Positions 37,701 through 49,320 of a stretch of DNA of 64,000 nt are shown in pieces. The stretch covers positions 17,386,704 to 17,450,703 of the forward strand of contig CM034099.1 in the NCBI GenBank assembly GCA_019914945.1. Reading direction: 5' to 3'. Within the stretch, counting starts at the first letter, position 1. Every line of letters starts with the position of its first letter. This DNA comes from Typha latifolia. Lineage: Eukaryota > Streptophyta > Magnoliopsida > Poales > Typhaceae. The notes below the pieces were generated by a model. The model saw nothing but the letters and a program-made list of their open reading frames with translations, ran no database searches and was not told the DNA's origin. A program made the translations under genes and the position numbers.

Positions 37701-37878
37701 AAAAGAATCGAACTTTTGTCATAAAAATCGTACCTTTGAAGAGAAAAACTAGCATTAGAACCAAATCAGAAACTACAAACTAGAATCACGCGGAAAAATA
37801 GAGCTTACAGGCGTGGTTGCAGTGCTCCTGGACCTCTTCGATGTCATATTGGGTGAGCATGGAGGAGGTATTCCCCAT
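34753..37878 (-). CDS. Calcineurin B-like EF-hand protein (At3g18430 type)
   Basis: Minus-strand exons are 37878-37809, 37698-37574, 37456-37360, 37271-37162, 35941-35867 and 34803-34753, giving 175 residues. It starts MGNTSSMLTQYDIEEVQ; MGxxxS fits N-myristoylation. Two EF loops look able to bind calcium: DRNSGGFISADE and DLDSNGKVTFDD. The other two positions (DGLNFKEFVAFLS and EEAGYTPDSSLALSDF) have lost the ligand pattern. Plants lack the calcineurin A phosphatase, so this protein, distinct from the CBL/SOS3 family, must have another partner; its role is essentially unknown. It was pieced together from short exons, with phases and homology consistent throughout. Introns carry a poly-A run (37092-37110) and a decayed repeat near 35560-35660. 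Confidence 0.88.
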
Positions 37879-37899
37879 CGAAACGAGAGGATGTCACTG

Positions 37900-39249
37900 C
37901 AAGAGAATTGAAAGGAGGGAATCACGGAAAGCGAAAGAGAAGAAAACCCTAAAAATCCTGCCTTTAAAGATGTTAGGAGGATTTGCTAAGGTCTCTGTTG
38001 GTTAAATTGTTTGGTAGGTCACAGCAAGAGCGCAACAGGCAGTTGAGATCCAGAGAGTTTACGCCTCTCTCCCTCTCTCTCCTCTTATAACTATTTATTT
38101 TAACCTAATTATTATGTTAACCCAATGATTAAGTCTTATTAGCTAATAATAATTTCAGTTTCTCTTATAAATATTAAAATTGATATTTAATAAATTTGGT
38201 ATTGAAGTGTTTTACATATAATTTGAATATGTTGAGAACCCTTTTTGACAGGATTTATTAAAGATAACTGGCATCTTTTATCTAATTTATAATTGAAAAA
38301 ATAAAAATAAAAACGAAAAAGTTAGAGTGAAAATAATGATAATTTTTATTCACTTTTATCTTCTTCTTTTTTACCTCTGTGCCCATAAAATGATTAAAAA
38401 AACCATGTACTTAAAGTCCACAATATAACTTACTTTTATAATATTGATAATGAGTATTGTTTTGGTGCCCATAACAACATTTGGAATCCATTCGAGCGTG
38501 TAACATTTCACCACCTAGGATGAGCATCTGCATCTAGTTCGAATCCTCTGCACTAAAGACCACGTCCTAGTAAAATATTTTTCTTATTGACCTTTAACCG
38601 TCAAATAGGTTATTTATATACAGGACGAGTTCTCGTCCAGTTGATTCTTTCCAACACACTGTGTAAACCTTAAATATTAATACCTTTAAGTTTTCTTTTA
38701 CTTTAGAAATAATTTTTTTAATTTTAAATTATAACTTTTAATTTAAAAATAATAGCTAAAACTATTAATACACTCATTTTAGAATACAAACACTATTTAT
38801 CAATATTACATCACACGCACTAATTTAATTACTAATTTATCTTTGATTTTTATATCATCAATCTATTTTATAAAGTATTTATAAAAATTTTATAAAAATA
38901 AATATATTTTTTCATCCTTTTATTCACTTTATATCACATCAAAAATAATTATTACATTATTATTTTAGATGATAAGTGAATAATAGAAATAATTATTTAT
39001 AGATCTAAAATAAAATTTTTATTTTAAAAATAACAAAAAGAAATACATATTTTAAAATTAACTTTATTGTTAAAGTAAACGGCGTTTAAAGTTATACACG
39101 TTGGCAGCATTATTCATATTTATAAAAAGAATACTATTTAAATTTTATTGACAAATAAAAAATAATTAATTAATAAATAAAGAGAGGGTTATGCACCTAC
39201 TAAACTAGGGGCGTAAAAAATGTTAGGCTTATATCATTAAAGCATCCCT
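37900..39249. other. AT-rich divergent intergenic region
   Basis: The left edge holds the promoter and leader of the EF-hand gene, including a telo-box (AAACCCTAA) near 37944. The rest to about 39250 is very AT-rich with no coding signal. Confidence 0.55.
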
Positions 39250-39960
39250 GAACGCTTGTTAAGGCTGCGGGTCGGAGAAGCTTGGGTAGGGTTCTGCGTC
39301 GCCGTACCGAACCGCACCGACAACACACCGCCACGTGGGCCTATCATGGCGGCACGATCACCGTCGGTCCAGATCCCCCCCCCCCCCCCACAAAAAGAAT
39401 CTATCTACGTAGTACCCCAGGCAATGTCCCGTGTCTTGACCAAAAGTTAAGCAAAGCCTCATGCACTCATCTCGTAGGGTCCTAGGGTCGTAGGGACCCC
39501 CTCTTTAAGGTCACCCTCAAAACCAATAGGGTCCCAAGCGATCGAACGGCGACGAATCATCCTCCCTGTGGCCCCCACCCTACCGTCCGGTGGTCCCTCT
39601 CCGCCATGTGCCCTAATCGAGTGATCGGGTCCCACGCTTGGCAGTTAAGTATCCTTTCCCCAAGTGCGTTTTTAAAGTGTGCCTGCGGCTCTACTTAGAT
39701 GGGGCTACAGTTCGTACGTTTCAGGGGGGTGGTGACGTCGTACATTGACGTGGAGCGTGGTGCTTTGCTGAGCAGGTTAATGAAGCTAGGGCGTACGTGT
39801 CGTCCGATCGGCGGCGTTGGTTTCCAACTGAACCGCGTCTCCCTTGAGGAGCGGTTATGACTTTGTCTAGGTAGGGAGCGGTTGGCGTAGAAAGGAGAGA
39901 TGGTGAGGTATGGGCACCACCTGGTAACTTATCCCTCGTCACTAACTACCCCCCATCTTG
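39250..39960. other. GC-rich island without a gene
   Basis: About 700 bp of GC- and CpG-rich sequence stands between strongly AT-rich flanks. It contains a G-box in 'gccacgtgggc' (about 39330), a 15-bp poly-C run (39375-39389) and TCP-like sites at 39568-39575, 39590-39597 and 39628-39635. No long ORF, splice structure or tRNA/rRNA signature is seen. It could be a distal promoter or enhancer, or a promoter of an unrecognised noncoding RNA. Confidence 0.5.
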
Positions 39961-41100
39961 AGCTTTTTGTTTTTGTTTTAGTGATTAATTTGTTTAATAC
40001 AAAGGAAGTCGCGAGAAGAATGAATGGTTTTGGATTTCCTGCTTCTGTTTGAAAAAAGTTATTGGATATAAATAAATTGTAGATTATTAAAAATTTTAGA
40101 AAAAAATTAATATTTTATCTTTCGGTGATTTGACTCGATTTAATTTCTTCCATTTAATTTTAAATTTGAGCATTTAAATTTTCTTTGGTCTACACCAATT
40201 TGTAAGTGTACTAGGTAATTAAAACGAACGGCATGATTTAAAAATGATAGAAATAATTCAATTATTTTTTAATTTATTTATTAGTTGTAATTTGATCTAA
40301 ATCACACAAGAGTAAATCTTTAGATTTAAGGTATAATAAGAAAAATTAAAATCATGCTAAAACAAAGAGTCATCGGTAGAAGAATTCATTATGAATTAAA
40401 ATACTGGGAGCATATTTTCATCTATATATTTATACTAATTTACATAAAATCGTGTATCCAGCGATATATTTTAAATCTATTTTTCTTTTATTAGAGAAAG
40501 TGGAAATACATTATTTTACTAAAAGAAAAGCGGAAATATATCAAATCATATTGTCAAAAGAAGAAGACGTGATGATAAAACTTGATATTTTATACCAATA
40601 CGTTACAATTACTCAACAATACTTCACAAAAAAACAAAATTAATCTACTGCGTTAAGTCATGAAATATGTTATGCATGCTAATCATATAGTCTAGAAACT
40701 GCTAGAAATTCACTTGCCACGTGGCATTAAATGATAAGAAGCTGGATTCTGTGAGCAGATGAAGATGATCTGAGTCCTACGTGGTCAGCATATAGAGAGT
40801 AAATGTCAAGTTATGAATCCACCTTGTGTTTTCTCAAAAATAGAGAATAATAATGAATAATGCTACTTTTCGTTGTTAGTTCGACTTCCACGACCAAGTG
40901 ACTTCTGTTAGGTAAGCTAACCTACCGGTGATTGCATCCTAAAGCGGGTCAAATTAGGATGTAAGTTAGAGAGGAAAAAGCCGTTGGTATTACGATGGAA
41001 ACCGTACCATGAAATAATAAAGCGAACAAATAATTATAATAGAAAAAGAAAAGAGAAAGTTCGACAAAATAAAGTTCCAAATTTTTCTTCTTAAACTTTT
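39961..41100. other. AT-rich intergenic region upstream of the QWRF gene
   Basis: No gene is seen. Two ACGT-core motifs lie toward the right: 'gccacgtggc' at about 40716 and 'cctacgtgg' at about 40777. They may belong to the QWRF gene promoter. Confidence 0.45.
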
Positions 41101-41122
41101 CCTCTCCTGAAATTATTTTTTT

Positions 41123-42542
41123 TCCTCCTTATTGTTTCTCGTCACGGCGCTCCGATCGCAAATCGAGTTCGTCGTTCGCGACGCGAGGTTAGGGTTTTGT
41201 GGTGGCCCCGCGGGAATCGTCCTCGCTTGCCTGCTCTTCCTTCGCACCTGCGAGATTCGTGTTCGATCGCTTTGTTCGTCGTGCGGGGGGGGGGGGAATC
41301 GTTGTGTAATCCCCGAGGTCAGATGGTTCTGAGAAGCTTTTAATTTGATGCCCTTTTGGCATAGTTGTTTTGACGGTTTCTTCGATTTAGTACCCAATTT
41401 GCAGTGCTACTTGCCTTTAATTAGCGCAGCTGCATCGATTTCTGCGGAATTTTGGTGAAAGGATGATGCTTTCATTTCTTCAAGTGATTCGGATGCTTGG
41501 GTAGCCTTGGATTGAGATGGAAATGTGAATTTGGGGGTGATTTTAAAGATTTTTTAAATAGAAGAATTTATATGGATGAGTTTTCTTGTTCCTTGGAATC
41601 AGTGATTACGCTCTCATTGAGAGGTACAAATTTCTACGATGAATTTGTAGTAGGTGGTGAAAAGAAAATCGCTTTTTTTATGTAGTTTCCGATGACATTT
41701 TTATAACAATTTTACCTCCCCGGCACGTGGATCTCAATGGCAGTTCCAAAACCCCAAGTATCTGTGCATTTTCCCCAGAAATAGATAAATCCTCTCCCCT
41801 TTCCTCGAATCCCGCTCGATCCTCAGGTGGAGCCGTTGTTGTTGGGTGATGGATAAATTGTATTTACTTACCTGGTTCCCGTTTACTGTTTTACCACACA
41901 TAGTTATGGACAATACTTTTCTCCGATTCCTGCAAATTTCCACCTCCATTTAATTCGTTCTTTCCAGCGTTTGGAAGTAACCCATAACCCACCCGACCAT
42001 GGCACTCCCGTGAAGACAGGGGGACAAACAACCAAAGGAACCAATCTCAATTCCTACGGAAAATGATTAAAATATAGATAGCATTCATTGTTTGACTCAC
42101 CCCTCGGTTATCTATCTTTCTCCTGCTGCAAGTCGTCGGACGGTCTATAGTATATACGTTGTCGTTCTTCCTCTTTCTCGTTATCCAACTGCCTCACTGG
42201 TACCGCTGTAGCCAGAAAAGTTCTTCCTGATCTGCCCTGATGTTGGGCTTTGCTATGAGTTCATATACCGATTTGTTGTTGAGTGTTGCGTTAACATGTA
42301 CGTTTGTTTGAAGGAAAAAAAAAATGGGGTTCCTTTTTATTTTTCCTTTTGTCTTTTCATTCATGAGTTACTCTCTTTTTTGCTAGCTTTTGTTTGTTAG
42401 GTACTTTTTTTTCATTTGGTGGTTCAATTCTCCTTATTCTTTTGTTATCTTTTTGTGTCAGATTTGATGATCTGGTGCCCGTTTTTGTAGATAGGTAGTT
42501 CTATGATAATCACATCAATGTGGTTTGATTTGGAAGAAGTTG
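41123..42542 (+). other. Long 5' leader region of the QWRF gene with probable intron
   Basis: GC-richer sequence from about 41140 has the look of a first exon, including GTTAGGGTTTT (inverse telo-box, about 41188) and a poly-G run at 41285-41296. A donor candidate is GAG/GTCAG near 41317. Acceptors are tttttgtag (ends 42490) or tgtgtcag (ends about 42461). The transcription start is not determinable here. Confidence 0.4.
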
Positions 42543-42556
42543 ATGGATGTCCGTAA
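42503..42556 (+). promoter_or_regulatory. 17-codon uORF overlapping the QWRF start codon
   Basis: ATG at 42503 opens a frame that ends in TAA at 42554-42556, overlapping the main ATG at 42543 in another frame. It is downstream of both candidate leader acceptors and so should be in the mRNA. Overlapping uORFs usually reduce main-ORF translation. Confidence 0.55.
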
Positions 42557-45136
42557 AAGTCAGCCTTCAGGGGCTGTGGCGGTGCATAAAACAGCTCAGG
42601 TGGAGGATACTCTGAGGCCACCATTGGTCCCATCTGAGAAGAACAATGCCGTTCCCGCAAGTCACAAGACCCGGACAAGAGAAATTGCTTCTAGGTACAA
42701 ATCAGGGATCTCATCGACTCCTATTTCCACTCCTAGTACTACTAGACGATGCCCATCTCCAAATTCTAGCCGCACTTCCCCCTCAGCTGGTACATTGCTG
42801 CCTAAGAGATCACAATCAGCAGAGAGGAGAAGACCCTCCACTCCTTCAAGGCCCTCTACACCTTCATCACCATCTTCTCGGCCATCTACACCTTCTTCGC
42901 CATCTTCGAGGTCCACCACACCAGTTCATGATACGGTGAAAGAGATGCATATTACTTCTCGCCGTCTGATTAGCAACAGGGCTCCTGATGGCTTGTGGCC
43001 TTCAATGCGGAGTCTCTCTTCCTCTTTCCAGTCAGAGTCTATCTCAATTCCTGTTAGTAAGAGGGAAAAGGTAATCTCCTGTTCCTCATCAGATCAGACC
43101 AAGTCATCTTCCAACAGAGTACCTGAGAGAAAGAGAACTCCTCTGCGAGGGAGGAACACCTCTGATCAGTGTGAGAATTCTCGCCCTCTAGAAAATTCGC
43201 ATGCTAGGGTGATTGATCAGCACAGATGGCCTGCTATGATGGGCGGAAAGTTGTCTGCCACTGCCATGTCAAGAAGTGTAGATCTTACTGATAAGGTGAA
43301 TAGATCCGTTCCTATGTCACGAGGAGTTTCACCAAGAAGAATGCCTGCATCTGATGGTGCAGGTAAAAGCCTGCAGAAATCATTGAGTGAGGTCGCAAGG
43401 CAACTGGCTATAGATGGAACTGTGACAGCAGAGAAGAAGATGGGTTCAAGTGTCAATCTTTCTTCTCAAACTTTAGAAAGATCCACATCTGCAACAAGGC
43501 CAAGCAGGACGCTATCTTCACCAATCCGAGGTTTACAGCGCTCTTCTTCACCAAGCAAGGTCATGTCAATTACGTCCTCTACATCTAGGAGCATGCAGAG
43601 TCCATCTCGGACTAGACCATCGACACCTGGCCACTCATCTATTTCTGGAAATAGTCCAACAATTGGTAGATCCTCTGTTCTTAACTATATTGCTGATGCG
43701 AGAAAAGGAAAGAGGAATGCAAACCACATAGAAGATGTTCATCAGCTACGGCTGCTGTACAATAGGAACTTGCAATGGCGCTCTATAAATGCCCATGCAG
43801 ATGAAACACTTACGATCCAAAAACGGACTGCTGAGGTAGGAGTATGATGCCTTCCTATATCTTGTAAAAGCTTGTTTTTATCCTGTACTTCTTAATTTAT
43901 AAATGCATAGATTTTTTGGATTTAAAGCTTTAAGGTTGCTGGTGGGATTTTCTGTCGTATGTACTAGCATCCATATTTATGCTTATGTATTATGCCGCAA
44001 ATTTAGTATAGTCTCTTCGACATTTTGCAGAATTCAGATTAGAATAGAATTGATCCTTTGATCAAAAAGTCCTACTAATATATGCAGTATTGTCTGGCTG
44101 TAACCATTCATGTACTGCCCTTGTTTTTAATCTTCCATGTTTTCATGGGCTGTATTTATTTTTATTTGACATATTATTCTGCCTGTGATTTTGCAACGTG
44201 CTGTTATCAACTTCTTTTTAGTAATTGAATGGATCACATAAGTAACTTAATGAATTTGCATGAAACAGAGTAAACTTTATAGCGTATGGGATGCTACCTC
44301 TATGGTGCGTGATTCTGTCATCATGAAAAGGATTGGTGTGCAACAGCTGAGGCAAGAGATGAAGTTGAACATGATCTTGAAAGAGCAAGTAAGATATTTG
44401 TAATATCTTCTTCATTTTATCACCAGTCAGCTCACTTTAACTGTTATCATGAGTGCAAAGATGCTTCTTATCTTAAATAATGCAGAGTCCAAAGATTGTC
44501 CATTAATTTTGTGAGACTATAGGGATGTTTGTATCTAGCCAGCAGCTTGAGATGTATGAATAGTTCTAGTAGTATTATCCGATGTACATCTTCTCAGTTA
44601 AGATGTTGCAGATGTAAAATAAAAGAAATACTAATAAGACATGTTCAAAATAAACTACTATAGTAAGATACATCCTCATTGATCTTTTAATCTATATGCT
44701 AAGATATGAAGATATGCCATAGTAGGAGTACCATGCATATAATGATTGAAAAGTGTGTCATGTCCAGAATCTATTACCGTCATGACGTGTTTTCGCCAAA
44801 TATGTGACATACTTGACATGGTCCTACTCTATCGACCACATCCTAGTGCTAAATAAAATAAGCACATAATACAGGATCTCAATCAGTGTCTCCAAAAGAT
44901 CTACTTTGGGCTAATCAGATTATCATAAATCATGGTATAATGGTGGCCTAAAAAATCCTTCATGTTTCTCCACTGATATAATTGTAGACATCAACTTTTA
45001 TGTAGTCTCACCTCATCAAATTGAGAACCTTACAAGACTTTTCACAATCAATCAATGTCATACACAGGAAATTTACAAGCAGCATCATGTATCCTATCGT
45101 AGATCAGAGTAAATTAATGACTCAAGAGACATATCG

Positions 45137-45177
<41 letters not shown>

Positions 45178-46802
45178 TGCATAGCACAGAGTGTCATCGT
45201 CCTTTTTGCATAATTAAAACTTAGTCACTTTTCAATAATTTAGAATTGAAGTCATTCTGCATTGCTATTAGTCAGCATACCCTGACAAAAAAAGTTCAAA
45301 CTTTCTTGAGCTGGTTGAAGCATTATCCTTAGACATGGCATGCCTTTGTGAGGCATCTCAACTCTAAAGGTGATAGTTGTTCGCAACCTCATTTCTTTTC
45401 TATAAAGAAGTTCAAAGCAATATTGAAAAAAAATTTACTTGCAAAGTTGCAATAGTTTTTTAAGTTCTATCTCCTTTTAGTTACTTTCCCGGTATGTGTA
45501 TTATAATTCAAAAAATGTATGAGATGTTTCTGTAGGCATACTTGAAGTTTTTCAATAACATTGTGAATTCAATTTAGATTGCTTACCTTGAACACTGGGC
45601 GGCTTCTGAAAGAGAGCACTGTAGTTCTTTATCAGGCGCAATTGAAGCTCTTAAAGCAAGCACGCTGCGACTTCCAGTTACAGGAGGGGCAAGGGTATGC
45701 AGTAACTGAATATATATTATATAGCGTGGCATGTTTAATTCTGTGGAGGGGTTCTTCAGTAATATGCAGAATTTACTTTTAGTACATTTTATTTTTTCTT
45801 TGTGTTTTCAAAGATGCTAATCACCATACTTTCTACAGGCAGATGTACTTGCTGTTAAGAATGCTGTTAGTTCAGCTGTTGACGTAATGCAAGTGATGGG
45901 TTCGTCAGTTTGTTACTTGTTATCAAAGGTCAGATATCAGCATGTCTAAGATAAATCCATTTGCTTCATTTCTACTGCATTCAATGGATTTATGAGATCT
46001 AGCTTTATTTTGGGTGGCAAGTATAACTTTTGAAATTTTTGCATCACTATATCAGTGCCATGTCGTTCTTACCTGTTGTGTTTCCAAGTTGACCAGTAAG
46101 TATCATTTAAAATGTACGCGCACATTATCTTTCCTTATGTGTTTCTGGGGTTGGGTATTTTAAAATTATATCGATACCAATAGGTATCGATGATTCCATC
46201 ATTGAACATTTTCGAACTGTTATAAACTACATGGAGGGGATTTTCTCAGCCTTTCCCTGAAAGATTGGACGTTCTTTATTCATTCTAGTATTCCCTACTT
46301 AAGACCGACATGTTACATCATTCGACATGTCTTATGTTCACTGAAATGTCTATCTGAAGGCACTTGGCTGCTGAAAATGCATATCCAGTTGCCTGCTCTA
46401 AATAGGTGCTATAAAGTTTCCTGAATTATCTAAATTAACTTTGTTTTCATTCTTTTCTTTGTGTGTTTAAGCATGTTAGTCAACTAAACTGTACATGAAT
46501 TATGTCTTACAGGTGGAGGGTACAAAATCTCTGGTTTCAGAGCTTTCAGTTGTTGCAACAAAAGAGAAATCCATGCTTGATGAATGCAGAGAACTTCTAG
46601 CTGCAGCAGCAGCTTTGCAGGTATATTAAACTAGGCTAAGAAGCATACGAAAGATCCATGCCTACAGATGTTCACTATTTTTTATGGATAAATACATTTG
46701 GAAGTAGGAAATTACATATGATTTGCTATTGAGCAGGTGCAGGAGTCCAGCCTAAGAACCCACCTCATACAACTGAGACAGGAAGCCCTTACAACACAGT
46801 GA
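42543..46802 (+). CDS. AUG8: QWRF-motif protein, AUGMIN subunit 8-like
   Basis: Exons are 42543-43835, 44269-44388, 45578-45694, 45839-45928, 46513-46620 and 46737-46802, giving 597 residues. The N-terminal two thirds are disordered, basic and Ser/Pro-rich, with repeated '[15 protein letters not shown]', as expected for the microtubule-binding part. The DUF566/QWRF C-terminal region is helical, with [31 protein letters not shown] and [16 protein letters not shown]. Family members (AUG8, EDE1, SCO3) bind microtubules; AUG8 targets the augmin complex to microtubule ends and EDE1 replaces it on mitotic arrays. The signature tetrapeptide reads QWRS rather than QWRF (residues 411-414). AUG8 is the best guess on length, but another QWRF paralog is possible. 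Confidence 0.88.
45140..45174. repeat. (AC)n microsatellite in a QWRF-gene intron
   Basis: About 17 perfect AC units lie in the intron between exons 2 and 3. Confidence 0.9.
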
Positions 46803-47823
46803 TGTACCACACCAGATTAAACATTTCACGATGGCAGGGCTGATACTCTGATGCTAACTTAATATTGGTAGTGATAACAGCATTTATTAGGCTCAGTGAG
46901 TGTAAATGATTTTCACTGCATTGTGAACGGTTATATTTTTTTTTTTATTTCTTTTCTTCCTTTTTCCATACTTTTCTTCTTTGAAAAGGCTGAGAACCAT
47001 ATCCCTTTGTCAAATGGAATGTACTTTTTTACCACTCATGGAAAGAAAAGTGCTGTAAAATATAGCCAAGTGTTACTGAGTTATGCATAAGAAAGTCGTT
47101 CTTTTGCTACTTCTAACAGCTTTTAGATGGAGAATATTGCTTAGAATGCAATTGTATCGCAGAGGACAAATTTTACCAGCTCTCTGGTGGTGTTTTACCT
47201 GTAAGTCAGAGTATATTCTTATAACATTGGTGTGCAAGTGAATCCAAGTGTTCTTCCTATACTGTTTATCTGATCATCAATATAATGCAACAGATTTTAA
47301 AAAAATATTATGCAAGATATGAAATGGTCAGAGATTTATGCCACTTAGTTTCCTTCAATGCTTCATGTGATATTATTCAGATGGTGCATCTATTCGCCTT
47401 TGTCAATTCCGGAAATAGTATTAGTTGAAATCGTTCCACTGACCTGTTGTTCGGTCTAAGTCAGATGTTTTTTCCTTTCTCTACAATCTATAGTTTAAAA
47501 ATAAATTAATTGAAACAGGGGAGCTTATTGTGATCGTCGTTCTTAGTTAAATCTAATTCTCTTTTTTTTTTAGGAAAAAAAGGAGGCACTACAAACTAAA
47601 TCCTTGCATTAAACCTGAAGCATCTCTCAGAAAAGACCTGTGTCACTAATCCTTCTTAATTTGCACGGTAATAGTAGATTACTCTCTTTTTTTTTTTGCT
47701 GTGACCGTTAAAATTTGATCACTACTATTCTCTGACACCAAGCTGGTTATGCAATTAGCATTATTGTGATCTGAATGACCATGTGTTGAAGTTCTAAGAA
47801 AAAGATAATACGATAGAGTACAA

Positions 47824-48870
47824 GTGGCAAATCTTGATCCAACCTAATAATCTAACATGATAATTCAGCTCTTAATCGGATTTGGATTTAGTATAATCAG
47901 ATTGGTTTGTAAACGGGTCAATCCACCCATTTAATCCGTTTGACTTTAAGTATACAAGTTGGGTCGGGTCGGGTCAACCCGCCAGCCTATATATATATAT
48001 ATATATATAAGGTAACTAAAGTTTAAAACCTAAATCAATCTACCCTCTCGTTCTCTCCACTCTTCAGTGGTACAACTGCCTCGTCCAAATCACTAAGAGG
48101 GCAAAAAAAAAATTATCGCGCCTCCTCTCTCTCCAATCTCTCCTGCCGCTATTTGTCACCTGCCGTAGTGCTTCTCGTAGTCCCGCTTAGTCTCCACCTG
48201 CCATCTGCCTCAAGAGTTCGTCGGCGTCCATCTGCGGTGCCTCCGCACCTCCTCTCTCTCTGATCTCTCTAACCACCTCCGTCTGCAGTGTCTCCTAGCT
48301 CCCACCTCCGTCTCCACCTTAGTCTGGGTGCCTCCCACCTCTTCTCTCTCTCTCCTAATCTCTCCAACCCCCTTACCCTTGTCGAATTTTTTCTCCATCT
48401 GCCCTAACCCTCACCGTCGCTGCCTACTGGCTTCATTGCCATCGGTGCTTATCGAGACCTTTGTTATGGTGAATTATTAAGATTATAATCTTGATATAAA
48501 CTCTATTGTGTGGACTTTGTTCTAAACTCTATTATATGGACTTCTATTATAGTGAATTATTAGGATTGTAATTTTTATATTATATGAGTTTTGAGTTGAA
48601 AATATGTTATTTTGTTTGTATAATACACCATTTATATAGAATAATTCGGTAAATATTAAATTTTATATAGAATTTATATTAAACGGATTAGACGGATAGT
48701 GTTAACGTGTCGGGCTAACACAATTCATTTAAGTATACGAGTTAGACGGTCGTGTTAACCCGACTCGTTTATTAAACGGGTTAGATAAACCGGATCGTGT
48801 TTCTGTCAAGATAAAATTAACCCGTCATGAATCCAAAACCCGAACTTGCTTAACCCGACCCAATTGCCAC
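47824..48870. mobile_element. Candidate decayed non-autonomous DNA transposon
   Basis: GTGGCAA at 47824-47830 and its inverse TTGCCAC at 48864-48870 bound a 1.05-kb block. Both ends run inward into related GGGTCGGGT / CCCGACCC-type sequence. Inside are a (TA)n run (47989-48009), a C/T-rich section with imperfect repeats of 'acctcctctctctc' type (about 48115-48370), and repeated 'cgggttagac'-like motifs on the right. There is no transposase. No target-site duplication is obvious, so superfamily is left open (hAT-like is possible). The flanks 46803-47823 and 48871-49320 are the QWRF 3' region and the CESA7 3'UTR. Confidence 0.45.
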
Positions 48871-49320
48871 CCCAATAAAAAGGCCTTTATGGGATAAGAT
48901 TATTTTCTAGAATAACAAATAGATGAAATGGTATGTCGAGATTCTGTAGAATTATTTCCAAAACCTCCGCACCATATTAAAGATATAAACATAGACTATC
49001 CAAGGAGAATTTCCTTCCTAATGTACAGAGTTCTCATTTACCACTTGGCCAAGCTATATCAATCTAAAGATTGCCAAATGTGCATAAAGAACACACAAAA
49101 AAAAATAACATCGACTTATAATTTGACAAGCGTTTTTCTGTACTTCTTTTTCCCCTTCATTATTGAAGCCATTGTTCATTACAAATTAACTTCAAATCCT
49201 TAGGCTAAAACCAAATTTCCATATGTCCATTATGTATTACAAAACTTCACCTTCTCCCCACTCTCATGCCAAAAACAACGACGAAAACACTTTAATAATT
49301 CTTGACAAATTAAATACAAA

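Noticed and set aside
41132..41332. 66-codon ORF in the QWRF leader
   Set aside because: It starts with a non-ATG codon, spans a poly-G run and probably crosses a leader splice donor.
42646..42939. Overlapping ORFs in the QWRF gene exon 1
   Set aside because: They are low-complexity frames produced by the Ser/Pro codon repeats of the real gene.
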